DNA from: Prochlorococcus sp. AG-347-L02
GTDB lineage: Bacteria > Cyanobacteriota > Cyanobacteriia > PCC-6307 > Cyanobiaceae
Direction: 5' to 3'
Length of the DNA: 43,600 nt
NCBI GenBank assembly: GCA_003281255.1
Contig: QCCL01000012.1
Coordinates: 1-43,600 of the forward strand
In this document: one piece after another, positions 35,460-43,600 of the stretch
How the letters are laid out: every line of letters begins with the position of its first letter
Position numbering within the stretch: position 1 is the stretch's first letter
Made by a program: the position numbers and the translations under genes
Notes under the pieces: generated by a model
Seen by the model: only the letters and a program-made list of their open reading frames with translations
Database searches by the model: none
Told to the model about the DNA's origin: nothing

Positions 35460-36179
35460 TTAAAGAATGTTATTATGTCTCTCTGCAATAGCAGGATGCC
35501 GTAGGATTGAGTCCATTAGTCTTACCCCTCTTAGTTGATTTATTAAAGGCATATGTCCATCAGGAGCGTCTAATGACCAACAAAAAGATCCAGGATATCT
35601 AGTCCATAAGCCCTCTTTTTTCCATCCTATTTTCGGCCACATTAATTCATATTTTTTTCCTACTGATTTTAATATCTTTGCCTGAATTGAGAATCCAAAT
35701 CTACCATTAGAATAAATAGTCCATAATCTATCTATTGTTTCTAAATCTTTACCTGACATATTCTTAACTTCACTATAGAAAACATATCCGCGTTTTTCAG
35801 CTAATTTTCCAGCTAATTTTCGTAAATATGAACTTGTTAGTCTATCTGCCTCTTCAAATTTTTGCTCAACCAACATCAATTGCAAATCTTCATAATTGAT
35901 ATCAATATCTGAATATGTATTAAACCAATTATTGAATTTAGAGTTCTCAAAGAATTCAGGCTTAAATTTTTTTAAAACTTGTAATATCCAACCTGCAGCC
36001 CAGTCATCTCCTTCACTATCAAAAATATCAAACAGCGGAGGTCCAATATTAAAAATATTTTCTACTTCAGATTCTATTTGAGTTAATGAGTTTATTCTTT
36101 TTCTTTGATTAGAATCTACAAATTTTTTTATAAGATTTAAGGTAGCATTATTATTGTTATCTTTTTCTTTGTTATTCAT
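35460..36179 (-). CDS. GUN4 domain protein (magnesium chelatase regulator)
   Basis: A 239-residue protein with the GUN4 fold in its C-terminal half: DYEDLQLMLVEQKFEEAD, then TIDRLWTIYSNGRFGFSIQ and the CWSLDAPDGHMPLINQLRG stretch lining the porphyrin groove. GUN4 binds protoporphyrin IX and Mg-protoporphyrin and stimulates Mg-chelatase at the branch point to chlorophyll. The N-terminal about 80 residues form an extra helical domain, as in Synechocystis Gun4; here it begins with an Asn-rich stretch. Divergent from mnmH by 34 bases. Whether this is the main Gun4 or one of several paralogues cannot be told from the window. Confidence 0.9.
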   Translation of the reverse strand: MNNKEKDNNNNATLNLIKKFVDSNQRKRINSLTQIESEVENIFNIGPPLFDIFDSEGDDWAAGWILQVLKKFKPEFFENSKFNNWFNTYSDIDINYEDLQLMLVEQKFEEADRLTSSYLRKLAGKLAEKRGYVFYSEVKNMSGKDLETIDRLWTIYSNGRFGFSIQAKILKSVGKKYELMWPKIGWKKEGLWTRYPGSFCWSLDAPDGHMPLINQLRGVRLMDSILRHPAIAERHNNIL

Positions 36180-36213
36180 TTTAAAAATTCAATCTAAAAA
36201 ATAAAAACTATCC

Positions 36214-37254
36214 ATGTATTTCAAAAGAAAAAAACTAGAGAAATTTAGAAGTTTTAAAGGACCACTTATAGATGTTAGAAGCCCGAGTGAATATTATAAA
36301 GGACACCTGCCTAATTCTATTAACATTCCACTATTTGATGATGATGAGAGATCTATAATTGGCACAATTTATAAAAAAGAAGGAAGAAAAAAAGCAGTCA
36401 TAGAGGGATTAATTTTTTTTGAAAAAAAAATGGAATTACTTCTTGATAATTTATTCATGAGTATTGAGTCTAATAAAACAATTCCTGATAAAAATAATGA
36501 ATTTTTTATAAGAATATATTGCTCTAGAGGAGGAATGCGTTCACAAAGCGTTGCTTGGCTACTAGAAAAATATAAATTTAATCCAATAACACTTAACGGA
36601 GGATACAAAATATATAGAAGATGGGTATTAGATAGTTTCTCAAAAAAGCTGAATATAGTAGTTATTGGAGGGAAAACAGGAACAGGGAAGACAAGATTAT
36701 TATCATTACTAGAGAAATATAATTATCAAACTATTGATCTTGAACGATTTGCTTGTCATAGAGGAAGTACATTTGGAGGTTTAGGAATGAAAGAACAACC
36801 CTCAAATGAACAATTTGAAAATATAATTGCAGAAAAATTAAATTCTTTTAAATGTTCTAATAAAATTTTTGTAGAAGCTGAAAGTGCAAATATAGGTAAA
36901 TGCAAAATTCCTCATGAATTCTTCAATCAGATGAAACATTCTAGGAGAATTGAAATTTTAAGAAGCGAATCTAACAGGTTAGATGAGTTGATAGATACTT
37001 ATAGTGTTTTTAAGAAAGAGGAACTCCAAGAATCTGTATTAAGGATAAAAAAAAGATTAGGGCCTCAAAGAACAAAAATAGCTCTAGAATCAATCAAAAA
37101 TGAGAAATGGGATTTAGTATGTAGATCAGTTCTTGATTATTACGATAAGTGTTATGAATTTGAAAAAGTTGGCAAAACAAATATTAAGTTATTAGATTTA
37201 ACAGACAAGAAATATGATGAAAGAATTCTAGAGTTAATAAATAATGTTTTATAA
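36214..37254 (+). CDS. mnmH: tRNA 2-selenouridine synthase (rhodanese-type)
   Basis: Replaces sulphur with selenium, via geranylation, at the wobble 2-thiouridine of tRNAs for Lys, Glu and Gln. The N-terminal rhodanese domain shows DVRSPSEYYKGHLPNSINIP and the catalytic Cys in YCSRGGMRSQSVAWLL. The C-terminal P-loop domain contains GGKTGTGKTRLLSLL. The 346 residues fit the family. No selD is in the window, so selenium supply here is untested; geranylation or another rhodanese role is possible. Confidence 0.92.
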   Translation: MYFKRKKLEKFRSFKGPLIDVRSPSEYYKGHLPNSINIPLFDDDERSIIGTIYKKEGRKKAVIEGLIFFEKKMELLLDNLFMSIESNKTIPDKNNEFFIRIYCSRGGMRSQSVAWLLEKYKFNPITLNGGYKIYRRWVLDSFSKKLNIVVIGGKTGTGKTRLLSLLEKYNYQTIDLERFACHRGSTFGGLGMKEQPSNEQFENIIAEKLNSFKCSNKIFVEAESANIGKCKIPHEFFNQMKHSRRIEILRSESNRLDELIDTYSVFKKEELQESVLRIKKRLGPQRTKIALESIKNEKWDLVCRSVLDYYDKCYEFEKVGKTNIKLLDLTDKKYDERILELINNVL

Positions 37255-37314
37255 AATAAATACAAACGAATGTGGAAAATATTTCCTAAGATAAAAAATT
37301 ATTAACCGATTATT

Positions 37315-37668
37315 ATGACAGCAAATAAAACTGCAAAAATACAATTTTATGAGGGAACTGATGAACCGGTAGTGCCTGAAATAAGACTGACTAGGAGTAA
37401 GGATGGTACCACCGGCCAAGCATTATTTTTGTTCGAAAAACCTCAGGCTTTATCCTCAATTACAGATGGTGAAATCACAGGTATGCGTATGATTGATTCC
37501 GAAGGTGAAATACTAACTAGGGAAGTTAAAGTAAAGTTTGTTGATGGAGACCCCATTTTTTTAGAATCAGTTTATATTTGGAAGAACACCTCAGACTTTG
37601 ATAGATTTATGCGATTTGCAAATAGTTATGCCAAATCAAATGGTTTAGGATATTCTGAAAAGAAGTAG
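37315..37668 (+). CDS. psb28: Photosystem II assembly protein Psb28
   Basis: Soluble 117-residue protein that binds the cytoplasmic face of photosystem II assembly intermediates at CP47 and cytochrome b559. Characteristic stretches are [37 protein letters not shown] and [18 protein letters not shown]. It starts at ATG after a 60-base gap from mnmH. The AI-2E-family gene starts 13 bases downstream on the same strand, so they may share a transcript. Secure. Confidence 0.96.
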   Translation: MTANKTAKIQFYEGTDEPVVPEIRLTRSKDGTTGQALFLFEKPQALSSITDGEITGMRMIDSEGEILTREVKVKFVDGDPIFLESVYIWKNTSDFDRFMRFANSYAKSNGLGYSEKK

Positions 37669-37681
37669 AATATTTTGAAAA

Positions 37682-38725
37682 TTGAGTAGTTCATCATATT
37701 TCAAGTTAGTAGTAATTTTAATCACTTCGCTAATAATATGGACTTTAAGGGATTTTCTCCTACTAATAATTTGTTCTTTAGTAATTTCAAATATTGTATG
37801 TAATTTATGTAATCAAATGCAAAAGGGATTGAAAATTCCTCGATCATTTTCTTTGTTTCTTGTATTAACTCTTATATCAGTAATAGTATTTACAATTTTT
37901 ATACTTGTATTGCCTCCGTTCATAAAAGAATTCAATGAAATACTAGTTGATATCCCGAATGGTTTATCAAAAATAAATATTTTGATTAATACAAATCTGA
38001 ACAAACTGAATAACCTGTTTTATGGCGAAAAATCAGAAAACGTCATAGACATATTTAATCTTGTAAATAATGTAGTTACCATTCCAGATGTCTCAACAAT
38101 TGCAAAAGCTATTCAAGAAAGTTTTAAGAATTTAATAAATATAGCGGGAAATCTGGGTTCAGGCCTTTTGAAATTAATATTCGTATTAGCTGTTAGTTTG
38201 ATGATTTCTATTGAACCAAAACAATATAAAGAAAATATACTTCTATTAATACCGAAAAACTACCGTAACAAATTTAGAAATATTCTGGAAAAATGCAATA
38301 TTGCATTAGCAAATTGGACCTTTTCTATGGTCATAAGCTCATTATCAGTAGGTTTATTATCATTAATAGTTTTATCTATATTAGATGTCAAATATGTTGT
38401 CTCAAATGCTTTAATAGCAATGGTTCTTAATATAATTCCAAATATAGGTCCAGTTATTAGCGGAATATTTCCTATTTCAATTGCAATACTAGATAATTTT
38501 TGGAAGCCACTTGCCGTTTTAGGAGCATATGTAATCATTCAAAATATTGAAAGCTACATAATAATGCCATCTATAATGAAGAAAAAAACAAACTTACTTC
38601 CTGGCCTAACATTAATTTCACAATTTGGATTTACCTTCATTTTTGGCCCATTAGGCTTAATTCTATCTCTTCCATTAGCTGTAGTAATACAGGTTATAAT
38701 CAAAGAATCATTTAAAGATATTTAA
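37682..38725 (+). CDS. AI-2E family transporter (PerM/YdiK-like)
   Basis: A 347-residue membrane protein with about eight predicted helices. The hallmark C-terminal region is visible as NIIPNIGPVISGIFPISIAI, then IQNIESYIIMPSIM and GPLGLILSLPLAVVIQVI. The family is named for one autoinducer-2 exporter, but its members are functionally diverse, and quorum sensing is not implied here. The start is TTG at 37682, 13 bases after psb28. It converges with a 60-residue gene with a 3-base gap. Confidence 0.88.
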   Translation: MSSSSYFKLVVILITSLIIWTLRDFLLLIICSLVISNIVCNLCNQMQKGLKIPRSFSLFLVLTLISVIVFTIFILVLPPFIKEFNEILVDIPNGLSKINILINTNLNKLNNLFYGEKSENVIDIFNLVNNVVTIPDVSTIAKAIQESFKNLINIAGNLGSGLLKLIFVLAVSLMISIEPKQYKENILLLIPKNYRNKFRNILEKCNIALANWTFSMVISSLSVGLLSLIVLSILDVKYVVSNALIAMVLNIIPNIGPVISGIFPISIAILDNFWKPLAVLGAYVIIQNIESYIIMPSIMKKKTNLLPGLTLISQFGFTFIFGPLGLILSLPLAVVIQVIIKESFKDI

Positions 38726-38728
38726 AAA

Positions 38729-38911
38729 CTACTTAATTAATTTTTTATATAAGTATGGATAAGAAAAAAGTATAAAGAAAGCTAAGGGATGTTTACCAAA
38801 AGCAAAATATAATGAACTAAATGTAAAATGATCAAATAATATTCTTAACTCAGTAGAAAGATCTATAAGAACTAAAGAAAATAAAATTATCAAATAGTAA
38901 TTTAATTTCAT
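38729..38911 (-). CDS. Small conserved membrane protein (60 aa)
   Basis: A 60-residue protein from ATG to TAA with a hydrophobic helix at about residues 4-18 and a second at about 43-55, joined by a loop containing LIDLSTELRILFDHFTFSSL. It follows secF by 18 bases on the same strand and is probably the last gene of the pdhB-secD-secF run. I recall similar short proteins in picocyanobacteria but do not know a function. The near-perfect fit between secF and the convergent transporter gene supports it being real. Confidence 0.78.
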   Translation of the reverse strand: MKLNYYLIILFSLVLIDLSTELRILFDHFTFSSLYFAFGKHPLAFFILFSYPYLYKKLIK

Positions 38912-38929
38912 AAAATTAGTAGGCCAAGC

Positions 38930-39844
38930 TCAGTCTTTCAGCAACAAAGATGGAGCCAATAAAATACTTGAATAACTTCCAACTATAATTCCTAAAGATA
39001 AGGCCAAAGAAAACCAAAATAGTGAGTAAGATCCAAACAAAATTAGGCTTAATAAAGGGAAAAGGGTTGTAATACTGGTAAACGTTGTTCTCCTAAATGA
39101 TTCGTTAACTGATAATTGAATAGTTTCGTTATACCCTTCTTTCCTTGATTTTAAATTCTCACGAATTCTATCAAATATAACAACAGTATCATTTACAGAA
39201 TAACCGGCTATAGTTAACAATGACACAGCAAATAAACTATTTACCTCGACAGATAATATAATTCCCAACCAGGAAAATATACCGAAAACAATTAATAAAT
39301 CATGGAATAGAGCTAATAGTGCAAATAATGCATAATTTTTATCAAATCTAATTGTTAAATATAAAGATATTGCAAATAAAGCAACTAACAATGAAGTAAC
39401 GCAATTAGTAAGTAATCTTTTCCCAAGCTTTGGACCTATTAATCTTGAATCCTTACTCTCATAATTTAGAGGACCAACAATGTTATCAAGATTTTTAATA
39501 AGATTATTTGATTCTTCATTACTCAAATAAGGGGTTCTTATTGAAATTAATTTATTATTATTTTGGAATTGTAATTTAATATTATTTAAAACGTTTTTAT
39601 TTTTAGAGATCTCTCTTAACTTTTCTAAAACTGAATCAGGAGAAAAATTAGAACAGTCCTCTTCACAAACTCTCTCTATTCTTAATTCATTTCCTCCAAC
39701 AAAATCCATTCCTAGATTTATAGGTTTCTTATAAGAAGTATTAAAAGTAGAATATAAAATTCCTAAGAGACTCAATAAAATAAGAAAAGTTGAAAACCCA
39801 ATTATCTTTCTTTTATTTTTTAATAGTTCAAGGTTGTATTTCAT
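38930..39844 (-). CDS. secF: Protein translocase subunit SecF
   Basis: Partner of SecD in the SecDF complex, which uses the proton gradient to pull proteins across the membrane after SecYEG. The 304 residues have an N-terminal helix, a periplasmic or lumenal domain (about residues 35-130) starting with GMDFVGGNELRI, and five C-terminal helices with AGYSVNDTVVIFDRIREN. It starts at ATG, 20 bases after the secD stop. Confidence 0.95.
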   Translation of the reverse strand: MKYNLELLKNKRKIIGFSTFLILLSLLGILYSTFNTSYKKPINLGMDFVGGNELRIERVCEEDCSNFSPDSVLEKLREISKNKNVLNNIKLQFQNNNKLISIRTPYLSNEESNNLIKNLDNIVGPLNYESKDSRLIGPKLGKRLLTNCVTSLLVALFAISLYLTIRFDKNYALFALLALFHDLLIVFGIFSWLGIILSVEVNSLFAVSLLTIAGYSVNDTVVIFDRIRENLKSRKEGYNETIQLSVNESFRRTTFTSITTLFPLLSLILFGSYSLFWFSLALSLGIIVGSYSSILLAPSLLLKD

Positions 39845-39864
39845 AGGAAAATTAGATAAAAATT

Positions 39865-41334
39865 TTAATTTGAAAAATTATTCCTGGGTAGATACAGATT
39901 TTTTTGTCTTAAAGATTGATATGTAATAAAAAATCTCAAAATAGTTTTAGAACAATTTAATGATGTAAACAAGCTTATTAATACTCCAATACCTAATGTT
40001 GCAGCAAAACCTTTAACAAAATTTGTTCCTAATAAAAACAAAACAAAACAGCTTAGAAGGGTCGTAATGTGGCCATCAACTATAGATGAATTAGCTCTTT
40101 GAAAACCGCTATCAATAGATCTTGTAAGGGTATTACCATCATTTAATTCTTCTCTAATTCTCTCAAATATTAAAATATTTGCATCAACAGCCATACCAAT
40201 GCTAAGTATGAGCCCAGATATTCCTGGTAAAGTTAAAGTTACAGGAATTAAAGAATATAGAGCTAAGTTAAAGAAACCATAAAGTACTAGAGAAAGAACT
40301 GAAACAAAACCTAAGATTCTATAATTAAAAATCATAAATATACCCACAAAAATTAATCCACTAATAGCTGCATAAAGACTTTTTAAAATATTTTTTGATC
40401 CCAAGAGAGCTCCTATAGAATTAGTTTCTACTATTTCAATTGGTAATGGCAATGAACCTCCTTTAAGTTGAACTTCTAATTCTCTAGCATTTTCAGCACT
40501 AAAATTACCGCTTATTGTTGCTGATCCACCAGTAATCCCAGTACTAGTGAACTGACTACCAACAATAGCTTCACTTATTGATTCGCCATCAAGAATGATA
40601 GCCAATAGTTGATTAGTACCAGCAATTGATTTTGTAATTTCTGCGAACTTTTCACCTCCTGAATTACTAAAAGTTAATAAAACCTCCCAATTACTATTTG
40701 TTTGTTCTTGTCTCCTTCCTGCGTTAATAAGATCTTTACCAGATAAATCTGTTTTAATAAATAAATTTGTAATTTCTTTATCAATATACTTTTTAATTTC
40801 AATTAACTTCCCATATAAATCAATACTAGCAGATGAGTAATTTAATTCTTGCTCTATCGCTTTAATATCATCCTGTAAAAATTTTTTGAAATTATTATCA
40901 TTTTGAGTTTTTTCTGCAGATGAATATTGTTCAATTAATTCTTTAATATTCAATCTTTGGAGTTGCAAGGTTTTTAAATCTGTAAATGTTCCTTCTTTTT
41001 GGGTTCTAAATTCTAATAAAGCAGTTTTACCTAAAACTCTAGAAGCAACTAATGGATTTTGTTCTCCAGGTAATTCTAAAATCAATTGATCACCACCTAG
41101 GGTTTGCAGGTTAGACTCAGAAACCCCTAAATTATTAACTCGCCTATCAATAACCGAATTAACTGCTTCAAGTTCATCTTTTGTTACCTTTCCTTCATCT
41201 TTAATAATTTGTAGTGTAAGTTGAGAACCCCCTCGTAAATCCAATCCCAACTGTAAGGGATAATTTATTAATAGATAAACAGATAAAGTAAGTAGAAATA
41301 TAATAAAGAAAAGCCAACCTTGCCTCCTTTTCAT
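39865..41334 (-). CDS. secD: Protein translocase subunit SecD
   Basis: SecDF component of 489 residues with six transmembrane helices and a large outer domain. Visible features are GLDLRGGSQLTLQI near the N-terminus, AIILDGESISEAIVGSQF, and SIGMAVDANILIFERIREEL in the fourth-to-fifth helix region, where the conserved Asp and Arg support proton conduction. The P1 head region is shorter than in E. coli SecD (615 residues), as in many cyanobacteria. It starts at ATG, 3 bases after the pdhB stop, with GGAG upstream. Confidence 0.95.
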   Translation of the reverse strand: MKRRQGWLFFIIFLLTLSVYLLINYPLQLGLDLRGGSQLTLQIIKDEGKVTKDELEAVNSVIDRRVNNLGVSESNLQTLGGDQLILELPGEQNPLVASRVLGKTALLEFRTQKEGTFTDLKTLQLQRLNIKELIEQYSSAEKTQNDNNFKKFLQDDIKAIEQELNYSSASIDLYGKLIEIKKYIDKEITNLFIKTDLSGKDLINAGRRQEQTNSNWEVLLTFSNSGGEKFAEITKSIAGTNQLLAIILDGESISEAIVGSQFTSTGITGGSATISGNFSAENARELEVQLKGGSLPLPIEIVETNSIGALLGSKNILKSLYAAISGLIFVGIFMIFNYRILGFVSVLSLVLYGFFNLALYSLIPVTLTLPGISGLILSIGMAVDANILIFERIREELNDGNTLTRSIDSGFQRANSSIVDGHITTLLSCFVLFLLGTNFVKGFAATLGIGVLISLFTSLNCSKTILRFFITYQSLRQKNLYLPRNNFSN

Positions 41335-41337
41335 TAC

Positions 41338-42321
41338 CTATATACTCCCACTAATTAAATCTTCAACTTTTTCAACTATTTGATGTGGTTGGATTATTGT
41401 CAAATTCTCAAGATTTCCATTATAAGGAGTTGGGATATCCTGACTAGATAATCTAATTGGTCGGGCATCAAGATCATCGAAACATTCTTCTGTTATTAAG
41501 GCAATTAATTCTGCTCCAATACCTCCAGTCTTCATGCACTCTTCTACTATTATGACTTTATTTGTTTTTCTTATTGATTTTGAGATAGTTTCCATATCAA
41601 ATGGTTTTAAGCTTATTAAATCAATTAACTCAACATCTATTCCTTTTTTATCTAATTCTTCAACAGCTTTTTGGCAGTGATGTCTCATTCTTGAATAAGT
41701 CAATAAAGTAATATCTTTACCTTCTTTTACAACGTCAGCCTGATCTAAAGCGCAAGTATAGTCACCTTCAGGTAATTCTTCAGACAAGTTGTATAAAAGA
41801 ACATGTTCGAAAAATAGAACCGGATTATCATCTCTTATAGCTGCTTTCATTAAACCTTTAGCATTTGTAGGTGTACTGCATGCAACAATCTTTATGCCAG
41901 GAACTGCATGAAAATATGCTTCAAGTCTTTGACTGTGTTCAGCACCAAGTTGACGACCAACTCCTCCAGGGCCTCGAACTACAGCTGGTATTTTATAATT
42001 TCCACCACTTGTATATCTAAGCATACCCATATTATTTGATATCTGATTAAAAGCTAAAAGCAAAAAACCCATATTCATTCCTTCTACTATTGGTCTTAAC
42101 CCAGTCATTGCTGCGCCCACAGCCATACCCGTAAAACTATTCTCTGCAATTGGAGTATCTAAGACTCTTAACTCTCCATATTTTTCATATAAATCCTTAG
42201 TTACCTTATAAGATCCTCCATATTGACCAACATCTTCCCCCATAACGCAAACATTTACATCATTTGCCATTTCTTCATCAATTGCCTCTTTCAAAGCATT
42301 GAATAATAATGTTCCAGCCAC
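41338..42321 (-). CDS. pdhB: Pyruvate dehydrogenase E1 component beta subunit
   Basis: Beta subunit of the thiamin-diphosphate E1 enzyme, which makes acetyl-CoA from pyruvate together with an alpha subunit encoded elsewhere. The 327 residues show [40 protein letters not shown] and [20 protein letters not shown]. The C-terminal transketolase-type domain contains [17 protein letters not shown]. The start is a GTG at 42321. It heads the run pdhB, secD, secF, with secD starting 3 bases after its stop. Confidence 0.96.
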   Translation of the reverse strand: MAGTLLFNALKEAIDEEMANDVNVCVMGEDVGQYGGSYKVTKDLYEKYGELRVLDTPIAENSFTGMAVGAAMTGLRPIVEGMNMGFLLLAFNQISNNMGMLRYTSGGNYKIPAVVRGPGGVGRQLGAEHSQRLEAYFHAVPGIKIVACSTPTNAKGLMKAAIRDDNPVLFFEHVLLYNLSEELPEGDYTCALDQADVVKEGKDITLLTYSRMRHHCQKAVEELDKKGIDVELIDLISLKPFDMETISKSIRKTNKVIIVEECMKTGGIGAELIALITEECFDDLDARPIRLSSQDIPTPYNGNLENLTIIQPHQIVEKVEDLISGSI

Positions 42322-42370
42322 AATTAATTACCTAATTAATCACATATATAATCCTACCACTTTGATTAAT

Positions 42371-42466
42371 TTATCCTCCTTCAGCAAAGGTTATAAGTAG
42401 TAATATTGACAAAATCATTCCTGGTGAAAGTAAAAGTATTAGAATCCCTAGATCATGTAAAGACAT
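42371..42466 (-). CDS. Small single-pass membrane protein (31 aa)
   Basis: A 31-residue frame from ATG at 42466 to TAA, beginning MSLHDLGILILLLSPGMI and ending ITFAEGG. Almost the whole length is one hydrophobic helix with a Pro-Gly kink, like the tiny single-helix subunits of photosystems and cytochrome b6f, but it does not match any I know (PsaM, PsaI, PetL, PetM, PetN, PsbX, Ycf12). It lies between the DUF3082 gene and pdhB in the same orientation, 35 bases after the former. No strong ribosome-binding site is visible. Confidence 0.5.
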   Translation of the reverse strand: MSLHDLGILILLLSPGMILSILLLITFAEGG

Positions 42467-42501
42467 TCAAAGAAAGTATTTTTATTAATAATATTGGCAA
42501 T

Positions 42502-42804
42502 TCAACTTTTCTTCAGAAAAAAACTTCGAATAAATACAATAAAAAGTCCAATACCTATAAAAGCAAAAGAAAAGGTTAGCAAAAAAGATAATCCAATTAT
42601 TAGGGTGTTAATACTAGAAGAAATATTTTGGACTATTTCTGAAGAATTAGATGGTTTATGTATTGAAAAATAAATTGCAATTTTATTACTTAAAAAATAA
42701 AAAAATATAAATAATAGAAAACTGGTTAATGATCCAAAAATAAAATTTAATGGTCCTTTTTCGGGAATATTTTTTTCAATATTCTCATTACTATTATCAG
42801 CCAA
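42502..42804 (-). CDS. DUF3082 membrane protein
   Basis: A 100-residue protein with a polar N-terminus (about residues 1-20) and two hydrophobic helices (about 22-48 and 67-95). I place it in DUF3082, a family of cyanobacteria and plastids without known function. The stretch GPLNFIFGSLTSFLLF is typical. It starts at a TTG at 42804, 24 bases after the ispE stop on the same strand, and is likely co-transcribed with ispE. Confidence 0.8.
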   Translation of the reverse strand: MADNSNENIEKNIPEKGPLNFIFGSLTSFLLFIFFYFLSNKIAIYFSIHKPSNSSEIVQNISSSINTLIIGLSFLLTFSFAFIGIGLFIVFIRSFFLKKS

Positions 42805-42828
42805 AATAAAATCTTATATTAAAAAAAT

Positions 42829-43600
42829 TTAAATGAATGTTATTCCCTTTTCAAGGAAAGTGCAAACCCATGAATCGTAACCTTTATCTTCAAATAATTT
42901 AGAATTTGCATTTAATTCTTTCTTGGCAGTCTCTATATCTTTAAAGAGTGCAAAGCATGTAGGGCCTGATCCACTCATTGAAAATGTAAGACAATTTTCT
43001 AATTTAGAAAGTAAATATAATGCCTGCTTTACAGAATCTTTGTCATTTTCAACAACTAACTGCAAATCATTTTTTATAGTTAAATGTTGATTATCAAAAT
43101 TTAAGTTATTTAAACCATTATCTCTTAAATTTTTTCTTATGTTTTCAATCATTTCTGTATTAGTAAGATATTGATCACAAAATCTATTGCTATATTTTTT
43201 ATAAGTTTCAGCAGTAGATACTGATACATTTGGATTTTTTAATAGAATTACTCCATATTCAAAGTTTGAATCTAATTTCTCCAGAATTTCGCCTCTTCCA
43301 AAACATAATTGAATACCACCATTTATAAAAAAGGGAACATCAGATCCTAAAGCTGATGCCCATGAACATAATGTTTCTTGATTTAAGTTCAAATCCCATA
43401 ACTTATTAAGACCAATTAATGTTGCTGCTGCGTTACTGGATCCACCAGCTAATCCTGCACCAATTGGAATATTTTTTCTTAAAAATATATTCGCACCGAA
43501 ATCTATATTTTATTTTTTCTTTAATAGATTTGCGGATTTAACAATTAAGTTATCACTTGATAAGCTTAAATAATTACAATCAGATTCAAGTTTAATTAAA
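42829..43600 (-). pseudogene. ispE: IspE (CDP-ME kinase), interrupted by an in-frame stop and cut by the window edge
   Basis: 4-diphosphocytidyl-2-C-methyl-D-erythritol kinase, a GHMP kinase of the MEP isoprenoid pathway. The ATP-binding glycine loop IPIGAGLAGGSSNAAA lies near 43465-43423, and the C-terminal GHMP motif MSGSGPTCFALF is intact. The same frame is open from 43600 (with SSDNLIVKSANLL) and after the loop, but a TAA at 43510-43512 separates them. Nothing else is disturbed and the frame is the same on both sides, so this is one nonsense codon and not a frameshift. A TTG at 43390-43392 opens a 187-residue frame, but that would lack the ATP loop. The N-terminal part lies beyond the window. 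The gene is probably needed for life, so a sequence error is plausible. Confidence 0.85.

Noticed and set aside
37682..38725. Quorum-sensing autoinducer-2 exporter
   Set aside because: The AI-2E family name covers diverse permeases, and no luxS or quorum genes are visible here.
1..43600. CRISPR arrays, insertion sequences, prophage genes, toxin-antitoxin or defence islands
   Set aside because: I found no tandem spaced repeats, transposase or integrase motifs, attachment sites or base composition breaks; gene content is housekeeping throughout.

Overview
This window looks like core chromosome of a high-light-adapted Prochlorococcus, a marine picocyanobacterium. The DNA is visibly AT-rich and the genes are packed with almost no spacing, often overlapping by a few bases. 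Cyanobacterial markers are spread through it: psaK (photosystem I), psb28 (photosystem II assembly), a GUN4 chlorophyll-synthesis regulator, plant-type ferredoxin, and families largely restricted to cyanobacteria and plastids (DUF2499, DUF3593, DUF3110, DUF3082). The protein sequences resemble Prochlorococcus ones as I remember them; I ran no search.

Layout. Positions 1-8.4 kb hold leuS, pgi, purN, argC, ribBA and a cyclophilin in alternating orientation. From 8.4 to 11.7 kb there is a minus-strand protein-folding cluster (dnaK, dnaJ, a DUF3110 gene, the cyclophilin), followed by tRNA-Ser(GGA). From 12.1 to 18.3 kb, plus-strand genes run ferredoxin, inositol-phosphatase-like, hisZ, htpG, rpmB, a secreted peroxiredoxin, a DUF2499/DUF3593 pair and psaK. 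From 18.3 to 23.1 kb come dxs (minus), ilvA, scpB, a yggT-family gene and a MazG-like pyrophosphohydrolase. From 23.1 to 28.7 kb a tight plus-strand run holds pyk, an ABC permease, bioY, lspA and a DUF697 GTPase. From 28.7 to 33.7 kb are a very small membrane protein, a PLP decarboxylase, tadA, a class V aminotransferase and glnA with a plausible NtcA promoter and a clear terminator. From 33.7 to 38.7 kb are a methyltransferase, a short hypothetical gene, an anti-sigma-type ATPase, gun4, mnmH, psb28 and an AI-2E-family permease. From 38.7 kb to the end a minus-strand block holds a 60-residue membrane protein, secF, secD, pdhB, a 31-residue membrane protein, a DUF3082 gene and ispE.

Function. 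The window is mostly housekeeping: translation (leuS, rpmB, tRNA-Ser, tadA, mnmH), central carbon (pgi, pyk, pdhB), amino acids (argC, ilvA, hisZ, glnA), cofactors and isoprenoids (ribBA, bioY, dxs, ispE), folding and secretion (dnaK, dnaJ, htpG, secDF, lspA), and photosynthesis. There are no mobile elements, integrases, CRISPR arrays or obvious transferred islands, and no intergenic stretch longer than about 215 bases.

I did not find a new multi-gene system. The points most worth a second look are an in-frame stop codon inside ispE, an scpB reading frame with no standard start codon before its conserved first domain, two very short membrane-protein genes that are easy to miss (28679-28810 and 42371-42466), an acidic WD-rich tail on DnaK, a 13-A tract at the start of tadA, paired inverted repeats in the aminotransferase leader, and an atypical active-site region in the PLP decarboxylase.
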